A stretch of 64,000 nt of DNA, from assembly GCA_033026295.1 (NCBI GenBank), contig CM065189.1:1765851-1829850 (forward strand), in the 5' to 3' direction. Positions within the stretch are counted from its first letter, which is position 1, and each line of letters begins with the position of its first letter. This document shows positions 11,709 through 23,632 of the stretch, piece after piece. This DNA is from Channa striata (Eukaryota > Chordata > Actinopteri > Anabantiformes > Channidae). The translations under genes were made by a program, and so were the position numbers. Below the pieces are notes generated by a model. That model saw only the letters and a program-made list of their open reading frames with translations. It did no database searches and was not told where the DNA came from.

Positions 11709-12630
11709 TCCTCAGACTCAGACTCGCCTCTTCATTTTGAACTAGTTTATCAATCTTACCACGTGGCCCCAGGGATGGAGCACCAGGAAATGCCCCCCCC
11801 CCGCACCGTCCTGACTTTTAATCAGCAGACTTGGTGCTAAATAATGCAAACATGAAAACAAACATGTTTCTGAAGCCTCCTCGTGCGTCACACCAGCTAA
11901 CTGGGTGTTAGAGCTAATTAATTGTGTGCTCATTGTTGCAAACGGGCGATGCTCGGGGACGCGAATAAATCCAAGAAACGCTTTGAAGTTTTGTCATCAG
12001 AAAGATTATGGGCGCACACCCCACCCTGTACGGGCATACGTGCATTTAAGCGTAGCCGTCCTCAGAGAATCTCATCCCAGCGTTGGAAGGTTCTGCTGGG
12101 ACCTTTAAATACCCCATAAGCTACGCATTACCACGCCCCAAACAGTGGGGACGTCAACGCAGTGTCTTTGAAATCAAAATTATATTACAAGTCCATTTTA
12201 ATATCCTTACTCCAGCCTCCATGTTCCAGTTATAAAGATGTTTATTACAGTATATTTCTTTCAAAATGTATTTGCTGTGTGAAATTGGTTGTATGTGCAG
12301 TAAAAGTAACTTTTAAGAGACGAAAAATACAAGAAGACATACAACATGTTCATCCTCAATTGTTGTGACCTTACTCGTTACATGTGTTTTTAATATTTGT
12401 CTTTGCGTGAAACGTCACATTTTTACACCTAATAATAAATGCCAGGTACAAACCCGGCCTCCACTGCATCGTTTTATAGAGAAACTCATCTCTCACACAC
12501 ACACACACTCTCAGTCCTGCCACCGCCTGTTTTCACACACACCCTCCAGTAGAGCTGATAACCACTGGAAATGGAAAGGGATGGATGGGGGGACGAGTGT
12601 GTGTGTGTGCAAGGTTAAAGCTCGCTGAGA
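11709..12630. other. Single-copy sequence, nothing recognised
   Basis: No gene. Contains a C10 run near 11795 and a short CA run at 12494-12508. Confidence 0.4.
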
Positions 12631-12749
12631 CCCACCCCGAGCTCTGCGCTGGCTAACAGGCAGCAGACTAATAACTTCAATTATCTCAGCACTCAGCTTC
12701 AGGCCACAGCTGATAGGACAGCAACAAGCATTATCTGCCTTTGATAGAG
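12630..12749. promoter_or_regulatory. Enhancer-like repeat-free block
   Basis: Sequence rich in core words such as ctaataacttcaattatctc, and containing the E-box/TAL-type site cagctgataggaca followed by attatctgcctttgatag. It abuts a CA microsatellite. The suggestion rests on composition only. Confidence 0.3.
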
Positions 12750-12773
12750 ACACACACACACACACACACACAC
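12750..12773. repeat. (AC)n microsatellite
   Basis: 24-bp AC run. Confidence 0.9.
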
Positions 12774-13036
12774 CAGAAGCCAAACACAAGTTGGTAAATA
12801 TACGATCACGTCTGCTCGCAGACACACACACATCTGTGCATCAGCGCACACTGACGACTGCAGCCCCTGGTCAAACACAGGCAGTGACAGACTCTGAGGC
12901 GCAAAAATATTTTGGAGGACGTATTATTGTCTCCATCGCTGCACTTTTGAGGACACTCCGTCCTGTTTACTCTGCTGCGAGTGCATCTTCATGGACTCTC
13001 CTGTGGTTTTTGTCACCCATCCTGCCCAACTCTGTC

Positions 13037-13064
13037 GTCTGTCTGCAGTATACTGTAGACAGAC
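13037..13064. repeat. 28-bp near-perfect palindrome
   Basis: Left half GTCTGTCTGCAGTA and right half TACTGTAGACAGAC are reverse complements with one mismatched pair and no spacer. Such a dyad could be a cruciform-prone site or a homodimer binding site. Confidence 0.85.
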
Positions 13065-13239
13065 AACATGAGGCTTTATGGAAAATCTTGCTTACTAAAA
13101 TATAGGAGACAATAAGAGTAAAATGCAACAAGTGTATCTGTTCCGGATGTCCCAGACCGATCAGTGCGTCCTAAGATGTTGTTTTCTCAGTGCCATGGCA
13201 ACCAGCGTACACCGGAATTACAGCTTTGTAGTTACAAAA

Positions 13240-13640
13240 CAGAGAGAGAGAGATGGAGTGAAAAGATGAGGAGGGTGAGACAGGAGGAAGAAAGTGCACA
13301 TCATCAGAAAAGGCACTGCAACAAGATGAGGCAGCTGATGAGGTGCCCGAAAAACCAATCTGCTGGGGTTTGAAGATAGCTGGGGGTGGAGGAGAAGAGC
13401 AGGATGAGGAGGTGCAGGAGTGGCGGAGGGGACAAATCAGAGAGAAAGCAAGAGACGGAGGGAATAGAGACGATCGAGGACACAGAGTGGCAGTGAGGAC
13501 AGTGAGCGGAGGTCAAACACTCGCACACTTGCTTCCTCTTCCTTCTGTAGCCTTTGTGTCCTCATGCTCCCCTTGTCCCCCTCCCTCTGTCTTCTCCATG
13601 TGTCCTCCGTGCACAAGTCTTCCTTTCTGTTCAGCAAAGT
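13240..13640. other. Purine block followed by pyrimidine block
   Basis: 13240-13515 is strongly purine-rich on the given strand (gaggaggtgcaggagtgg-type text). 13528-13640 is strongly pyrimidine-rich (ttcctcttccttct, ccccctccctctgtcttct). The switch creates long chance frames on both strands (13343-13747 plus, 13304-13528 minus) that lack any domain. Single-copy as far as I can see. Confidence 0.6.
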
Positions 13641-13671
13641 GGGGCCGCTGTCCTACCAGCAACAGTGGCAT

Positions 13672-13683
13672 GGGGGGGGGGGG
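13672..13683 (+). repeat. G12 homopolymer
   Basis: Twelve consecutive G. A run this long often varies in length or is misread in assemblies. Confidence 0.85.
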
Positions 13684-14480
13684 TGTCCTGATTTTCAGTT
13701 CATTGACAGTTAGTCAGAGAGGACAACAGGAAATACAGGAAGGGTGAAGGAGCGAGAAGAAATATTACCTTTACTTTCTTTCGCCGCTTTGTTTCCTGCT
13801 GTAATAGGGAAAATGAGGTGGAGCCTGTGAGCGGGACGGAGAGACAAAGACAAACAGTAAAGACACGGCTGTGTGCTGTTTGTCCGTCTGTGGAGACACA
13901 CTGAGAAACTGAATTGGAGGTGTGTGTGTCAGTGTCCTGTCATTGTCCTGTCATGCTCCTGATAATCAGAGCCTGATCGAATGTCCATTCCGAGGAGCGG
14001 GATTAGACCTGCCGGACTGTGTGCGTGTGATTCCAAAGTTGTTGTTTGATTCTCCCACTGGGCTCAGTGTAAAAGGCCGATGTTTGCTTGAAGTGCTCAG
14101 GTCGTCAGGATGTTAAAGTCTCATGTAATAAACAGTGAATAGTGTCTGCTCACACTTTAAAATGGTTACAGTAAACGCCTTCCTAAGTCTATTAAGCTGC
14201 ATGTGTTGCCCTTAGCAACAGCATAGGGGAAATAAAAAGGAGATTTGCTTGAAGTCATCTGCCAACAGTCCTGTCTACAACTGAAAACACTTTTTCCCAT
14301 AAACAACGTGAAGACTTAATGCAAGTAATGACATGTTTGTGCAAAACAGTTTTGACAATTTGTTAAAATGTACAGTTCTATAAAATTAATGCATTCATAA
14401 TATTAAATTAACGTTTTATGTGGTTTATATTAGGTTAATAGAGACATTTCAGTTTTTTTGTCTAAATGAAATCTTTATCT
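13684..14480. other. Single-copy sequence, nothing recognised
   Basis: AT-rich after 14100; no gene or repeat recognised. Confidence 0.4.
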
Positions 14481-14880
14481 TTTAAAACCATTATTGCTGA
14501 TCCTGGAAAATGGTTTCCAGTTCAAAAACACTTTGATCAGACAAATAGTGTGTTGGCTGCTGAGAAGTTATATATATACATGCACACATGGTTACATATC
14601 TGTGTGTATGTATAAATATAATTACTAACGTGTCATGGCTGTGCGACAGACAGGAAACCACATGGCAGTTGTGATAAGGACCAAAAAGCCTCACACACGT
14701 GCATTTGGCCTGTGGATTCAGGTGGTATTTCCTGGGCCGGGTCAGAGTTGTCCTGAAAGCACGAATTAGAGTCATTAGGTGGCATGCTTCAGATTGAGTT
14801 AGCATTAAATCTAATTAACACAAAGCCAATGTGATAGCCTGGATCAGCTGAGGATTTATCAAGCTAATTGTTAGTGGCAC
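14480..14880. promoter_or_regulatory. Enhancer-like repeat-free block
   Basis: The stretch from 14700 to 14880 contains cgaattagagtcattag, gcattaaatctaattaac and atcaagctaattgttag: repeated TAAT/ATTA homeodomain cores in a repeat-free context. I would expect this to be conserved among teleosts, but that is inference. Confidence 0.4.
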
Positions 14881-15849
14881 CGTGTTTCTGCGTCTCCCCT
14901 GCTCGGCTAATGAAAGTGAAACACCAGCTTGTTTTGGGCTCCAGCGTAGCCGTGGGCACCGAGCCTCCCCAGACGTCGACCGAAACCACAGAAGACTTGT
15001 AAGACTGTTAATGATCGGCAAAACGCACGGCTGCTGTTTTGACACTGATCAAAAGGGTAAAAACCAAGTGCTGCAGATCGACCTGAGATACCGAGACAGA
15101 GCAGGAGGAGGACATGGTAAAAGCTGGAGCTGATGGCATTTGTGGAGACCCCCTTCCCAAGTCAGGTCCAAAACCACCTATTGCTGAAGCATGACCTCCT
15201 CAGATCATTCTGCTTTTAACGCAGATGCTTGTCTCCCAACAGACGTTTGAAGAAAGAGGCTCTTCGTCTCTTTGCTGTGTTCACATGACACAGTCGATGT
15301 ATAATTGATGAAGCCACAAACCAATGTGAGCATAAACACTGTTTCTGTCTGTGTTTGCTGGCAGTTTTGTCTTAATTATTCACAAGCGTACCAACATGGA
15401 AACGGCGATGCACTCACCAACTGACAGGCGGTTTAAACCGGGCCGCTGTTGAAAGCTGCTCCAGATTTGGGGATGGGGAAGGTCCTCTAAGGGCTTTGCA
15501 GCAACAGAAAGCCAGACAGTCACTGCCCTCAAATTCTTTCCTTCATCCAGAGCAGGGGGAAAGGGAAGCCAGCAATCTCCAACAGGGGCACTGCTTAAGA
15601 TTTAGAGCCACGATTCCCGACAAACGTAACAGAGCGAATGTCAGCCCATGCAGACAATTAGTTCATCAAGGAAGGAAGGAGTTTGGATTCTTATAGCCAC
15701 CTGTTCTTACAGATAGAACACAGAGTGTTTAATGGCTGCCGAAAAACCAGTGTTCTCACCAGTGTTATATTTCAGGTTGAGGCTCCTCTGCACAGTGGAT
15801 AGTCCCGTCAGTTAAGTTAAACGACAAACCCCAGAAAACACACACGTGC
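14881..15849. other. Single-copy sequence, nothing recognised
   Basis: No domain in the open frames at 14882-15133 or 15496-15696; no repeat recognised. Confidence 0.4.
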
Positions 15850-16001
15850 TTCCTTGATACAGTAACCACATGTGCAACAACGTGAAACAACAATCACCGA
15901 TGAAACGAACAACGTCTCGCACTGGAGCTGAGCCCCGGTCTCCTGTGGGAAAGTCCTGTGTCTTGCCGGACCATCCACCTCCCAGTCCACCTCCCTGTGA
16001 C
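15850..16001 (-). mobile_element. tRNA-like SINE, family A copy 1
   Basis: Minus-strand text: AGGGAGGTGGACTGGGAGGT, then gcaagacacaggactttccc, then a degenerate B box (GGGGCTCAGCTCC) followed by a body ending in tgtggttactgtatcaagga. The same order of words occurs at 41260-41400 (minus) and in part at 16251-16330 (plus), which shows a dispersed family. The anticodon-arm/B-box arrangement resembles a tRNA, so a SINE is the best reading. I do not recognise a published name. Confidence 0.55.
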
Positions 16002-16250
16002 ATCCTTAGGCCTCAGTCTCAGGGTTTCTGTTTAACTACACCGAAGGTCTGAGCGCCGGCCACTCATGCGAACGGGTACCATGCCCGTCTGGTTTCCCGT
16101 TCTCATTCTGGAGGAATTAAAAAAGTTTTGTCAGTCTCTGTGCGTTACCTGCTAATCCTTAGCGTGCCTGTTGGTGTCGAGAACTTTCAGTGTAGAAACC
16201 CAGACGCTTCAAATATTTGACACCTAGAGGAATGACGCAGACTATAAAGT

Positions 16251-16330
16251 GTCATAGGGAGGTGGAGAAAGGTCTAACAAGACACAAGTGTTTCCCACAT
16301 TAGACCAGGGTTCGTTTCCATAGTAAGGAC
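16251..16330 (+). mobile_element. tRNA-like SINE, family A copy 3
   Basis: Plus-strand text gtcatagggaggtgg, then aacaagacacaagtgtttcc, then cagggttcgtttccatagta, the last containing a B-box-like GGTTCGTTTCC (consensus GGTTCGANTCC). It is missing part of the family body between the head and the 'gacaca' word. It lies 250 bp from copy 1, in the opposite orientation. Confidence 0.5.
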
Positions 16331-17295
16331 GTGTGCTGTTGTCACTGTTTCTAGCATTTTGTTTTACCCTAAACTTTTTGTTCCTAACTCTCGCCATTGT
16401 TGAATTTGTGTGACCTCCCCGTGGTTTTGTCGCCTTCCTCCCAAAGACTAAAGACAAAAGTTTGGTGGACCCGTGTCGCGTTAGACACAACGCAGGCTGT
16501 GAACCAGCTCTGTGCTTCACATTCACCCTAAAACTTAAACGCTGTAGATTAATAATGTGCAGCTGAAAAAAATCCGCCTCAGCTTTTTGCAGCTGTATCG
16601 GTCAAAGCCTGTCTCACACTCAGTGCTGGGTCATGCTGTCGGGCCCCTGGGGTCTTCAGTCTACCACGGAATCACACACAGCTGCTGAATAGGCAGCGCT
16701 AAACTGAAGGCGTGTGTGTGCGCGCGAGTGTGTGTGAAGGTGATAGCAGAGTTTAAATGAGCCCACAGGCAGTGCTGAGTTGACAGTGCTATCGTGGACC
16801 TGTAGGCTACTGAAGTCCTTCCGAGACCAGAACCACAGTTTGGACCAGGTTCTCAGTATGTTTGCATTTGTGCTGAACGTGAGTGTGTGTGTCTTGTGTG
16901 TGAGTTCCTCCTTTGTGAAGACGGGGTGAGTGAGATGGTGGATGTGTCAGTATCGCCTTCTGTTGCGTAGCCATCCAATAAACGACACCTCCAGGCAACG
17001 ATACCTTCACGCTACGACAACGGATATTTGTGAATTTTTGTAAAACAAACAAAACGAGATATTTTGTCAAAAGGAAGCAGAGGAGAACACTTCAGATGGA
17101 TGCGAGTCCTTGACCACAGTGCTCCAGTCAATAGGGGCTTTGCTGCTGTGCGGCACCAGAGCCTCAGGGGAGGGTCACGAGTCCAACAGGTAAAACGGAT
17201 TTCTTCAAGAGTGGGCAAGGACAAGGTGGAGCTTCTGACATCGATGTAGCAACCTTCAAACACCCTTCACAGGCGAGGAGACGAGGAAAACAGTG

Positions 17296-17297
<2 letters not shown>
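16331..17297. other. Single-copy sequence, nothing recognised
   Basis: The frame at 17064-17249 is open but has no recognisable domain. A GT donor-like site follows 17189, without a convincing acceptor. Confidence 0.4.

Positions 17298-17338
<41 letters not shown>
17298..17338. repeat. (GT)n microsatellite
   Basis: Perfect 41-bp GT run. Confidence 0.95.
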
Positions 17339-17339
<1 letters not shown>

Positions 17340-17740
17340 AGAGATCTCGCCATACACGCTGAATATTGTTATTACTAAAGCAAACTTGCGCCTGGCCAGA
17401 AATTGAAGCAATGATGTATCAAATGAGAAAAAAGACACAAAAACGTACATAAAGAAATTTGCATAAACAGAAAGTAAAAAGTTCAGCTCTTTTATTTCTT
17501 GTGAGCTTTCTTATCTTTGCCTCATGATAGTTTACAGAGGGGGGCATTTCACAAACTGTTTGCCAAAAGCCGTGTATTGTATAAGACCTAATGTAGTGTG
17601 AAATTAAAAAGCCTTTAAAAAGCATCCTCAACACCGTGGAAACAGCATGGTAGCCGCTTGTAATATTCATGCTTGGCCACCAAAAAAATGAAACCTATCC
17701 ATTCTGGAGAGGGGCTGTTAGTGACAGGACAGGAGAGAGT

Positions 17741-17741
<1 letters not shown>

Positions 17742-17778
<37 letters not shown>
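17742..17778. repeat. (GT)n microsatellite
   Basis: Perfect 37-bp GT run. Confidence 0.95.
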
Positions 17779-17780
<2 letters not shown>

Positions 17781-17904
17781 CGTCGTAATTTGCCACAGTG
17801 TGTACAATAAATGCACCTACATGTAAGGAATTACTGTAAAGTTGTGGCATCGTTTTTCCGGTCAGCTAATTACGCAAAAAGGTCAAAGTGTCTAGATCAA
17901 AATA

Positions 17905-18240
17905 TGATGCTGTGCAAAAGTCTTGGGCCACATGCTTTGTCTGTGTTTTTTAGCCGTCGTGGTCCCATCAGTAAGGACCAAATCTCAGACCCGACTCTTC
18001 TCGCTCTTCCTCCACCCGCATACGACGGGGCTGGTTTTGTGGTGCTGACGTATTTAAAAGACGACATCGGTCCTGTTTCTCCTGTGTCAGCTGCTGAACC
18101 TCCTAAATGCTTCAGAGGAGACACTGGAGTCCCTCACTCGTCTCTTTCGTGCATGGTTGTTTGGTTTCTGAGGACGGACTACTCCAGGCACCGTGTTCCT
18201 TCATGTCCTAGTAATAGATTTCACTGACTTCTGGTTTTCA
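17905..18240. mobile_element. Possible Tc1-type remnant
   Basis: 'gtgcaaaagtcttgggccac' at 17912-17931 resembles the terminal sequence of teleost Tc1-like elements ('tgcaaaagtcttaggcac'). The 138-codon open frame across it (17811-18227) shows no transposase motif that I can recognise, and the opposite terminus is not found. Could equally be an unrelated unique region. Confidence 0.3.
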
Positions 18241-19238
18241 GTGACTTTTACAGAGTTGGGTGGAGTCTTTGTTTGTCTTCATAGTGTCGATTTTGGACAT
18301 GAAAGTGATTCAGCAGTAACTGGACCTGCCACGTCTAACAGTATTTATTCTACAACCATTTAAATACATCCGGGCACTCAGGGGATCTGTATTTCGCTGA
18401 TTGTGTGGCTTTGGAGACTAATTAGCCGCACCACTGATGATTTAGGGAATGAGTCTTTATGCATTTTTTTGGTTTTATATTTTGAATTAATGAAAAGATG
18501 GAGGTTGATGATGACTGACGATGATTTAATGTTGGAAAATAAAAGACAAAAACCTCAAAGGGGAGGGTGATTCTCTTCGACACACGCTGAACTTCATCAC
18601 TGCCGCTCAGACATTTCCTCACATCCCTTTTTGGACGTCTGGAGGATTTCAAATCGATCACGCTGGTGCGATCACGTGTCGTGACTGGTGCAAAGTTAAA
18701 CAAATGTCCACTTTTCTGTGGGAACGTTGATATCACAGCGACAACAGGAAAAAGCCGACTGAAGTGGCTCGGTCACTCGGGGAATAGAGATTTCTCTGTT
18801 GAAAAATACACATTTTTCAATAACACTGCATAGACGAAGATAATTGCGGCTGTTTATTTCAGTCCTCACCTGCGCTGACAAATGAAGGTGAAATATTGTC
18901 ACTTAGAGACTCTACAATCCTTGTTCGTTTTTCAGAAAAAGCCTTTTGTGTGTGAAAATTGAGAGTGGCTTGTAATGTAAAATTCATTAGCCCGTTTGAG
19001 CTGGCAAGCGAAGGAAGTTCCGGCGTGTGTGTGTCTCTCTCAGTGTGTGTGTGCAGACCATCAGGTGCCCCTCGGTGGGTCCAGGGATTGGTCGGCCCCC
19101 CAGTGTGCGCTCTCACACTGGGTCAGGAAAATGAGTCCAGATAGGCTGTGACCTCTAGGTCCATCCATTACGCTCTCCTCCCTTCTCCCTCCTCCTCGTC
19201 TAGCACTCCATGCTCAAAGATGAAGGGTGACACCCAGA
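18241..19238. other. Single-copy sequence, nothing recognised
   Basis: No gene or repeat recognised. Confidence 0.4.
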
Positions 19239-19263
19239 ACACACACACACACACACACACACA
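19239..19263. repeat. (AC)n microsatellite
   Basis: About 25 bp of AC repeats. Confidence 0.9.
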
Positions 19264-19393
19264 AACACCCTTTGTACTTCTAAGCGCCACAATCGCTTCC
19301 TAACGCCTTGCTCCCTCTTCCTCTTTTTCCCGCTCGTCGTGCCCTTTCTCTGCTTGCGTTAAGCCTCCCATTGCGTCACCTTTATCCATCTGT

Positions 19394-19419
19394 CACACAC
19401 ACACACACACACACACACA
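19394..19419. repeat. (CA)n microsatellite
   Basis: 26-bp CA run. Confidence 0.9.
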
Positions 19420-19506
19420 GAGTCAGTCTGCAGAAAGTGATCTGCAGACGTACACACGGCCGTACCCTCAACTTTCAGCTGAATATGTCAAGTAGGCAAA
19501 AGGCTT

Positions 19507-19508
<2 letters not shown>

Positions 19509-19541
<33 letters not shown>
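19509..19541. repeat. (TG)n microsatellite
   Basis: 33-bp TG run. Confidence 0.95.
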
Positions 19542-19543
<2 letters not shown>

Positions 19544-19918
19544 GGACGGCGGATTTGAGGTGGGCCAGGGGTCAGTGTGCTTGTCCTTTCACACGCTGTA
19601 TTTGCTCACTGCTCCTGTCGCTCCACCATCACCGTCACAAATGGAGTATCACTCTCACCACGATGAGCAATATTTCTGTTTGCTGTGTGAGTCACATTGT
19701 GGGGATCAGTGTGTGTGTGATGTGTGAGTGTTGGAGTGCTGCTGAGCCTGGCCTTGCCTCAATGCGACTTAAGTGCGACCATGCAGAACCAGCTGACAGC
19801 TCCCTCCTCCTCCCTTCATTCTCAGCACCTCTTCTCTGTCTTGCCATCTTCCCTGTGCCTCGTCCCCCGGCTGTAACCCTTAGATAGCTACACCAGTTCC
19901 CAGTATGTGGCAAGAAGG

Positions 19919-20426
<508 letters not shown>

Positions 20427-20429
<3 letters not shown>

Positions 20430-21480
20430 AGCAAGTATTTCTTTAAAGTAACAAAGTTCTCCTCACCCATCTAATCCCCCTTTTCTTTCTCTCAGGGTAA
20501 ATTTTGTCTCAGAATTATACCCAACTACATTTGGGCATTTAATTTGAGGGATGTGAAAATTTTCCAGCTTCCTAATTATCCAAAGTTAGATAATTTCAAA
20601 GCCCAGATCTTCATCTTCATCAGACACGACTAAGACCAGGTCAAGTCTGATTAGGCAAAACAAGAAGCAATTAAAGACAACAACAAAATGTATTTCCTTA
20701 AAAGTGAAGTCACTCTGCGTATCCGCTTGACGTCCTCTGACGTTCCCACATAAATCCCATATTCTACGGGGCCTGGGGTTTAGTGAACTCGTGCCCTGAG
20801 CACACGGTAAGAATAAAGGCTGACGAGCCCCTCGCGGGATTACTCCCCGGCGCCAGAGGTGCTCCCCAGACCAGACGCGGGGTGTCAGGTTGACCGTGTC
20901 AGCAGTAAATGATCCAGGAATCGCAGTGGGGGCATCTGATGCAGACATGGCGGGCTACTACTAAATCGAGGCAGAGGCCGATCTATGGTCTCGATGCCGC
21001 GAATACTGCTCTCATTAAGTATCAGACATACTGCCCGCAAGCGAAAATAAGCAACTTTTGGGAATCGATCTCGCTCACTGCACCCAGGTGGCCAAATGCC
21101 GCCGCTGCGTGAAAGCGTGCGGCGTCTTCTTTTCGTGTCTGCATGTGACACGCGGGCGTTTAGTCTGTTCTGATTGGTTGGGAGGACGAGCTTGCGGAAG
21201 CACAGCGCTGCTTGTGCTGTTCACTCAATGTGTCGTCACACTGATGTTAGAAACGCCTTGGATTGAATAATAGTTTGAACAGCATCTCCTCACGGAGGCC
21301 GGGAGGGAAAAAGCTGAATTTTTTAACAACATCCAAGCAGAAACTGCCGACCGTTTGATCACAGCAGATCGAGTGACACTGCTCACAATGACTGCACTTT
21401 TCTTACACTCATTATAAGCGTATGTGGACAGCAAAGGTAACTGAAGAGATGCTGTTTTGTTCTACCCATTTGTGAAATAT
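20427..21480. other. Single-copy sequence, nothing certain
   Basis: 20580-21110 is moderately GC-rich and repeat-free; the frames on both strands are uninformative. No gene. Confidence 0.4.
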
Positions 21481-22240
21481 CAGCTCCAGCTCTGTGCAAC
21501 GTGAGCGCAGATACCGTTGAAGCATTTTTCCCCAATCACGACTTCAAATTTGAACACACTGCAGTGAAAAACAATAAAAAAACATGAGAAAAAAATGAGC
21601 AGGACAATTTGGGAATAGCCCTGATTTCTGTGTAGGAGCAGAATGAAAGGAGAGCGAGGAAAGAGGCAGAGAGAAAAAGGGAGGCAGTCCCCACAGAAGA
21701 GGAATGAAACAAATGGATTTGAAATGCTATTTGATGCCACGAGTTTTTCTTGGTGGAGACCGAGAACATGGAGCTTTTCAATGTGCCGGGCTTCTCTCCC
21801 CAAAGGCTGGCTAGGGGCTCTTGCTTTCAACAAAGCCATCGCAAGCTGTACAACACCACAGCAATTCAAATGGGAGCTGAATCCAAGCCGGCAGCTCTTC
21901 TTCATCCCCCAGCTAATTACCTGCAGGGTGACCGTATGCTTATTAAAATTTCCTGAAAAAAGTTCTGGGTTGTTTTGCACCCTTGCGAGGCAACAATGAA
22001 CCACGGGGAGCTCAAAGCACAGAAATAAACTGCCTTGAAAGTTTGTACATGCTGGAAATTATGAAAACGGCGCACAGGCAGGAGAGCGGCGGTCTGACAC
22101 TGTGGTAATCTGCTGTAAAATTGGCTGAAATTGTAAATTGTCGAATAAATGAGGGAAGTGTCAGAAGTGATGATGCTGCAGTCGCCTGTAATGAATAATT
22201 CCAAAATCTGCTTCTCATTTTGTGCAGCGGATCAGCGCCG
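21480..22240. promoter_or_regulatory. Large enhancer-like repeat-free block
   Basis: About 760 bp without repeats. It holds AT-rich core words (cagctaattacctgcagg, gtaatgaataattccaaaat, gtaaattgtcgaataaatga), balanced composition and overlapping open frames on both strands. That pattern is typical of conserved non-coding elements, in which both strands stay open by chance of composition. The frames at 21480-22004 (minus) and 21643-21999 (plus) show no protein family. Confidence 0.4.
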
Positions 22241-22779
22241 GATGCACCCTGTCCTCAGAAGTGACCCCGACATTTCCCCTGTTGAAATATTCACACTCGT
22301 TGTCTGGGCCCTTTGTAAACTGTAGATGCTAGAACGGACCGAAAAACGACCAGTGGGTGGCCACACGGTGGTTGTGCTGGGCAGCGTCAGACCTAAATGT
22401 CTGGAACGGAGCGAAGGTGGTTCTGAGAAAGAGAGGAAGTCTGCGAGCGTGAATACACCGCGAATAAATAAAGGTGAAACAAAAGCAAATGACATTTAAA
22501 GGAAGTTCCTGTCCTCCTCTGTGCAGGCTGCACACTAGACTCCACGACAAGATTTATTTACCCAATAAAAGCGCTTCTCTACAAAGCGCCTTTCACCTTA
22601 TAAAGTGTCTAACAACAGTGTTAAACTTATCTCTTCCAAGCTCTTTATGAAAGAACCAGTGATTTATTATGTGGATCAAAGAAACTGTGGTTTACAATTA
22701 ATTTCGTGTAATACTTCTCTAATACCATGGTTAAAATATGTCCCTTTAGTGATAGGGGCTGCATGAATTAGAATTAATT

Positions 22780-23090
22780 CCTGTTTAATTGTTCCTATAT
22801 TTCAGTGGCTGTGATGGCGGCGGCCGAGCTGAGGTAATTTATTTCCTGCTTAGAATGAGAGATGGTCTGTGGCTGAGGCTGCCAGGGGAGGAGTGGTTAA
22901 TTGCAGTAGATTGCCTTATCTCCTTGCAATTATGCCTGTCTCTTTGGAGTTCCCTGGCTCCAAATGGCCAATCGATACTATCAGAGCGCAGACAAGGAGG
23001 AAGAGGTACAGGCACAGATGTGGGTCCCAGACCAGACTTTGGGTTTGTGGACGATGGCGGCACTGAAGCACAGATAGCAAAGGATTAGGG
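22780..23090. promoter_or_regulatory. Enhancer-like repeat-free block
   Basis: Contains gaggtaatttatttcctgct, tggttaattgcagtagattg and tgcaattatgcctg in 130 bp. The open frame at 22789-23088 has no domain. An AG..GT-flanked 28-bp segment (22806-22833) is discussed under rejected items. Confidence 0.35.
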
Positions 23091-23186
23091 ACTAAATTAT
23101 GTCAAAGACATGGGGGACAATGCTGGCTTTGGTTGGAACAGGTCTGGTGGAGGAGCTCCGGATTTACTTTGATTAACTTTAGCCAA

Positions 23187-23209
23187 CACACACACACACA
23201 CACACACAC
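23187..23209. repeat. (CA)n microsatellite
   Basis: 23-bp CA run. Confidence 0.9.
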
Positions 23210-23479
23210 GCACGTATTAAACATCTGCAACTCTAGATTTAGAATGTCTATTGTTTTGTTCATTGTTCTATCAAACAAGTCACTCAGCAATTCAGTCAAC
23301 GCCGTTCATGGTGACAAATTAAAACACGATGTACCCGAAGAATGTGTCACAATTGACCTTAAAGCCAACATGCATCAAATAAACCTGACTGTCAGACAAC
23401 TTAACTTCAAACTGTCCAGGGAAAAAAAAGACGCTTAGGACAGATCCACACATAGACCAGGAGACAAAGCAAGGGTGAG

Positions 23480-23632
23480 CATTGGTACTTTGCACCATAC
23501 TGGACATAGTAAACAGACAGCACTTACATACCCACACACACCTTCATGCTCCGATGGGGGACCCACCGGGGATCAAACCAACACCCCTAGCATTGGTGGA
23601 CAACTGCCCTGACTACTGGGCCTCAGTCACCA
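23480..23632 (-). mobile_element. tRNA-derived SINE remnant
   Basis: On the minus strand the copy starts ggtgactgaggcccagtagt (A-box region). About 35 bp on it has ggtttgatcccc (B box, complement of 23568-23579), then ggtgggtcccccatcgg. The wording parallels teleost SINEs whose antisense reads 'gggatcgaaccaccaaccct...'. The 3' part is diverged. Confidence 0.55.

Noticed and set aside
13304..13747. Glu/Gly-rich plus frame and Ser/Leu-rich minus frame
   Set aside because: Produced by the purine-rich and pyrimidine-rich blocks.
17811..18227. 138-codon plus-strand frame
   Set aside because: No transposase or host-gene domain; its start overlaps a putative Tc1-type end.
22806..22833. 28-bp micro-exon-like segment (ttcctatatttcag | ... 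GAG | gtaatt)
   Set aside because: The segment is very short and nothing around it shows coding; splice words of this quality are common by chance.
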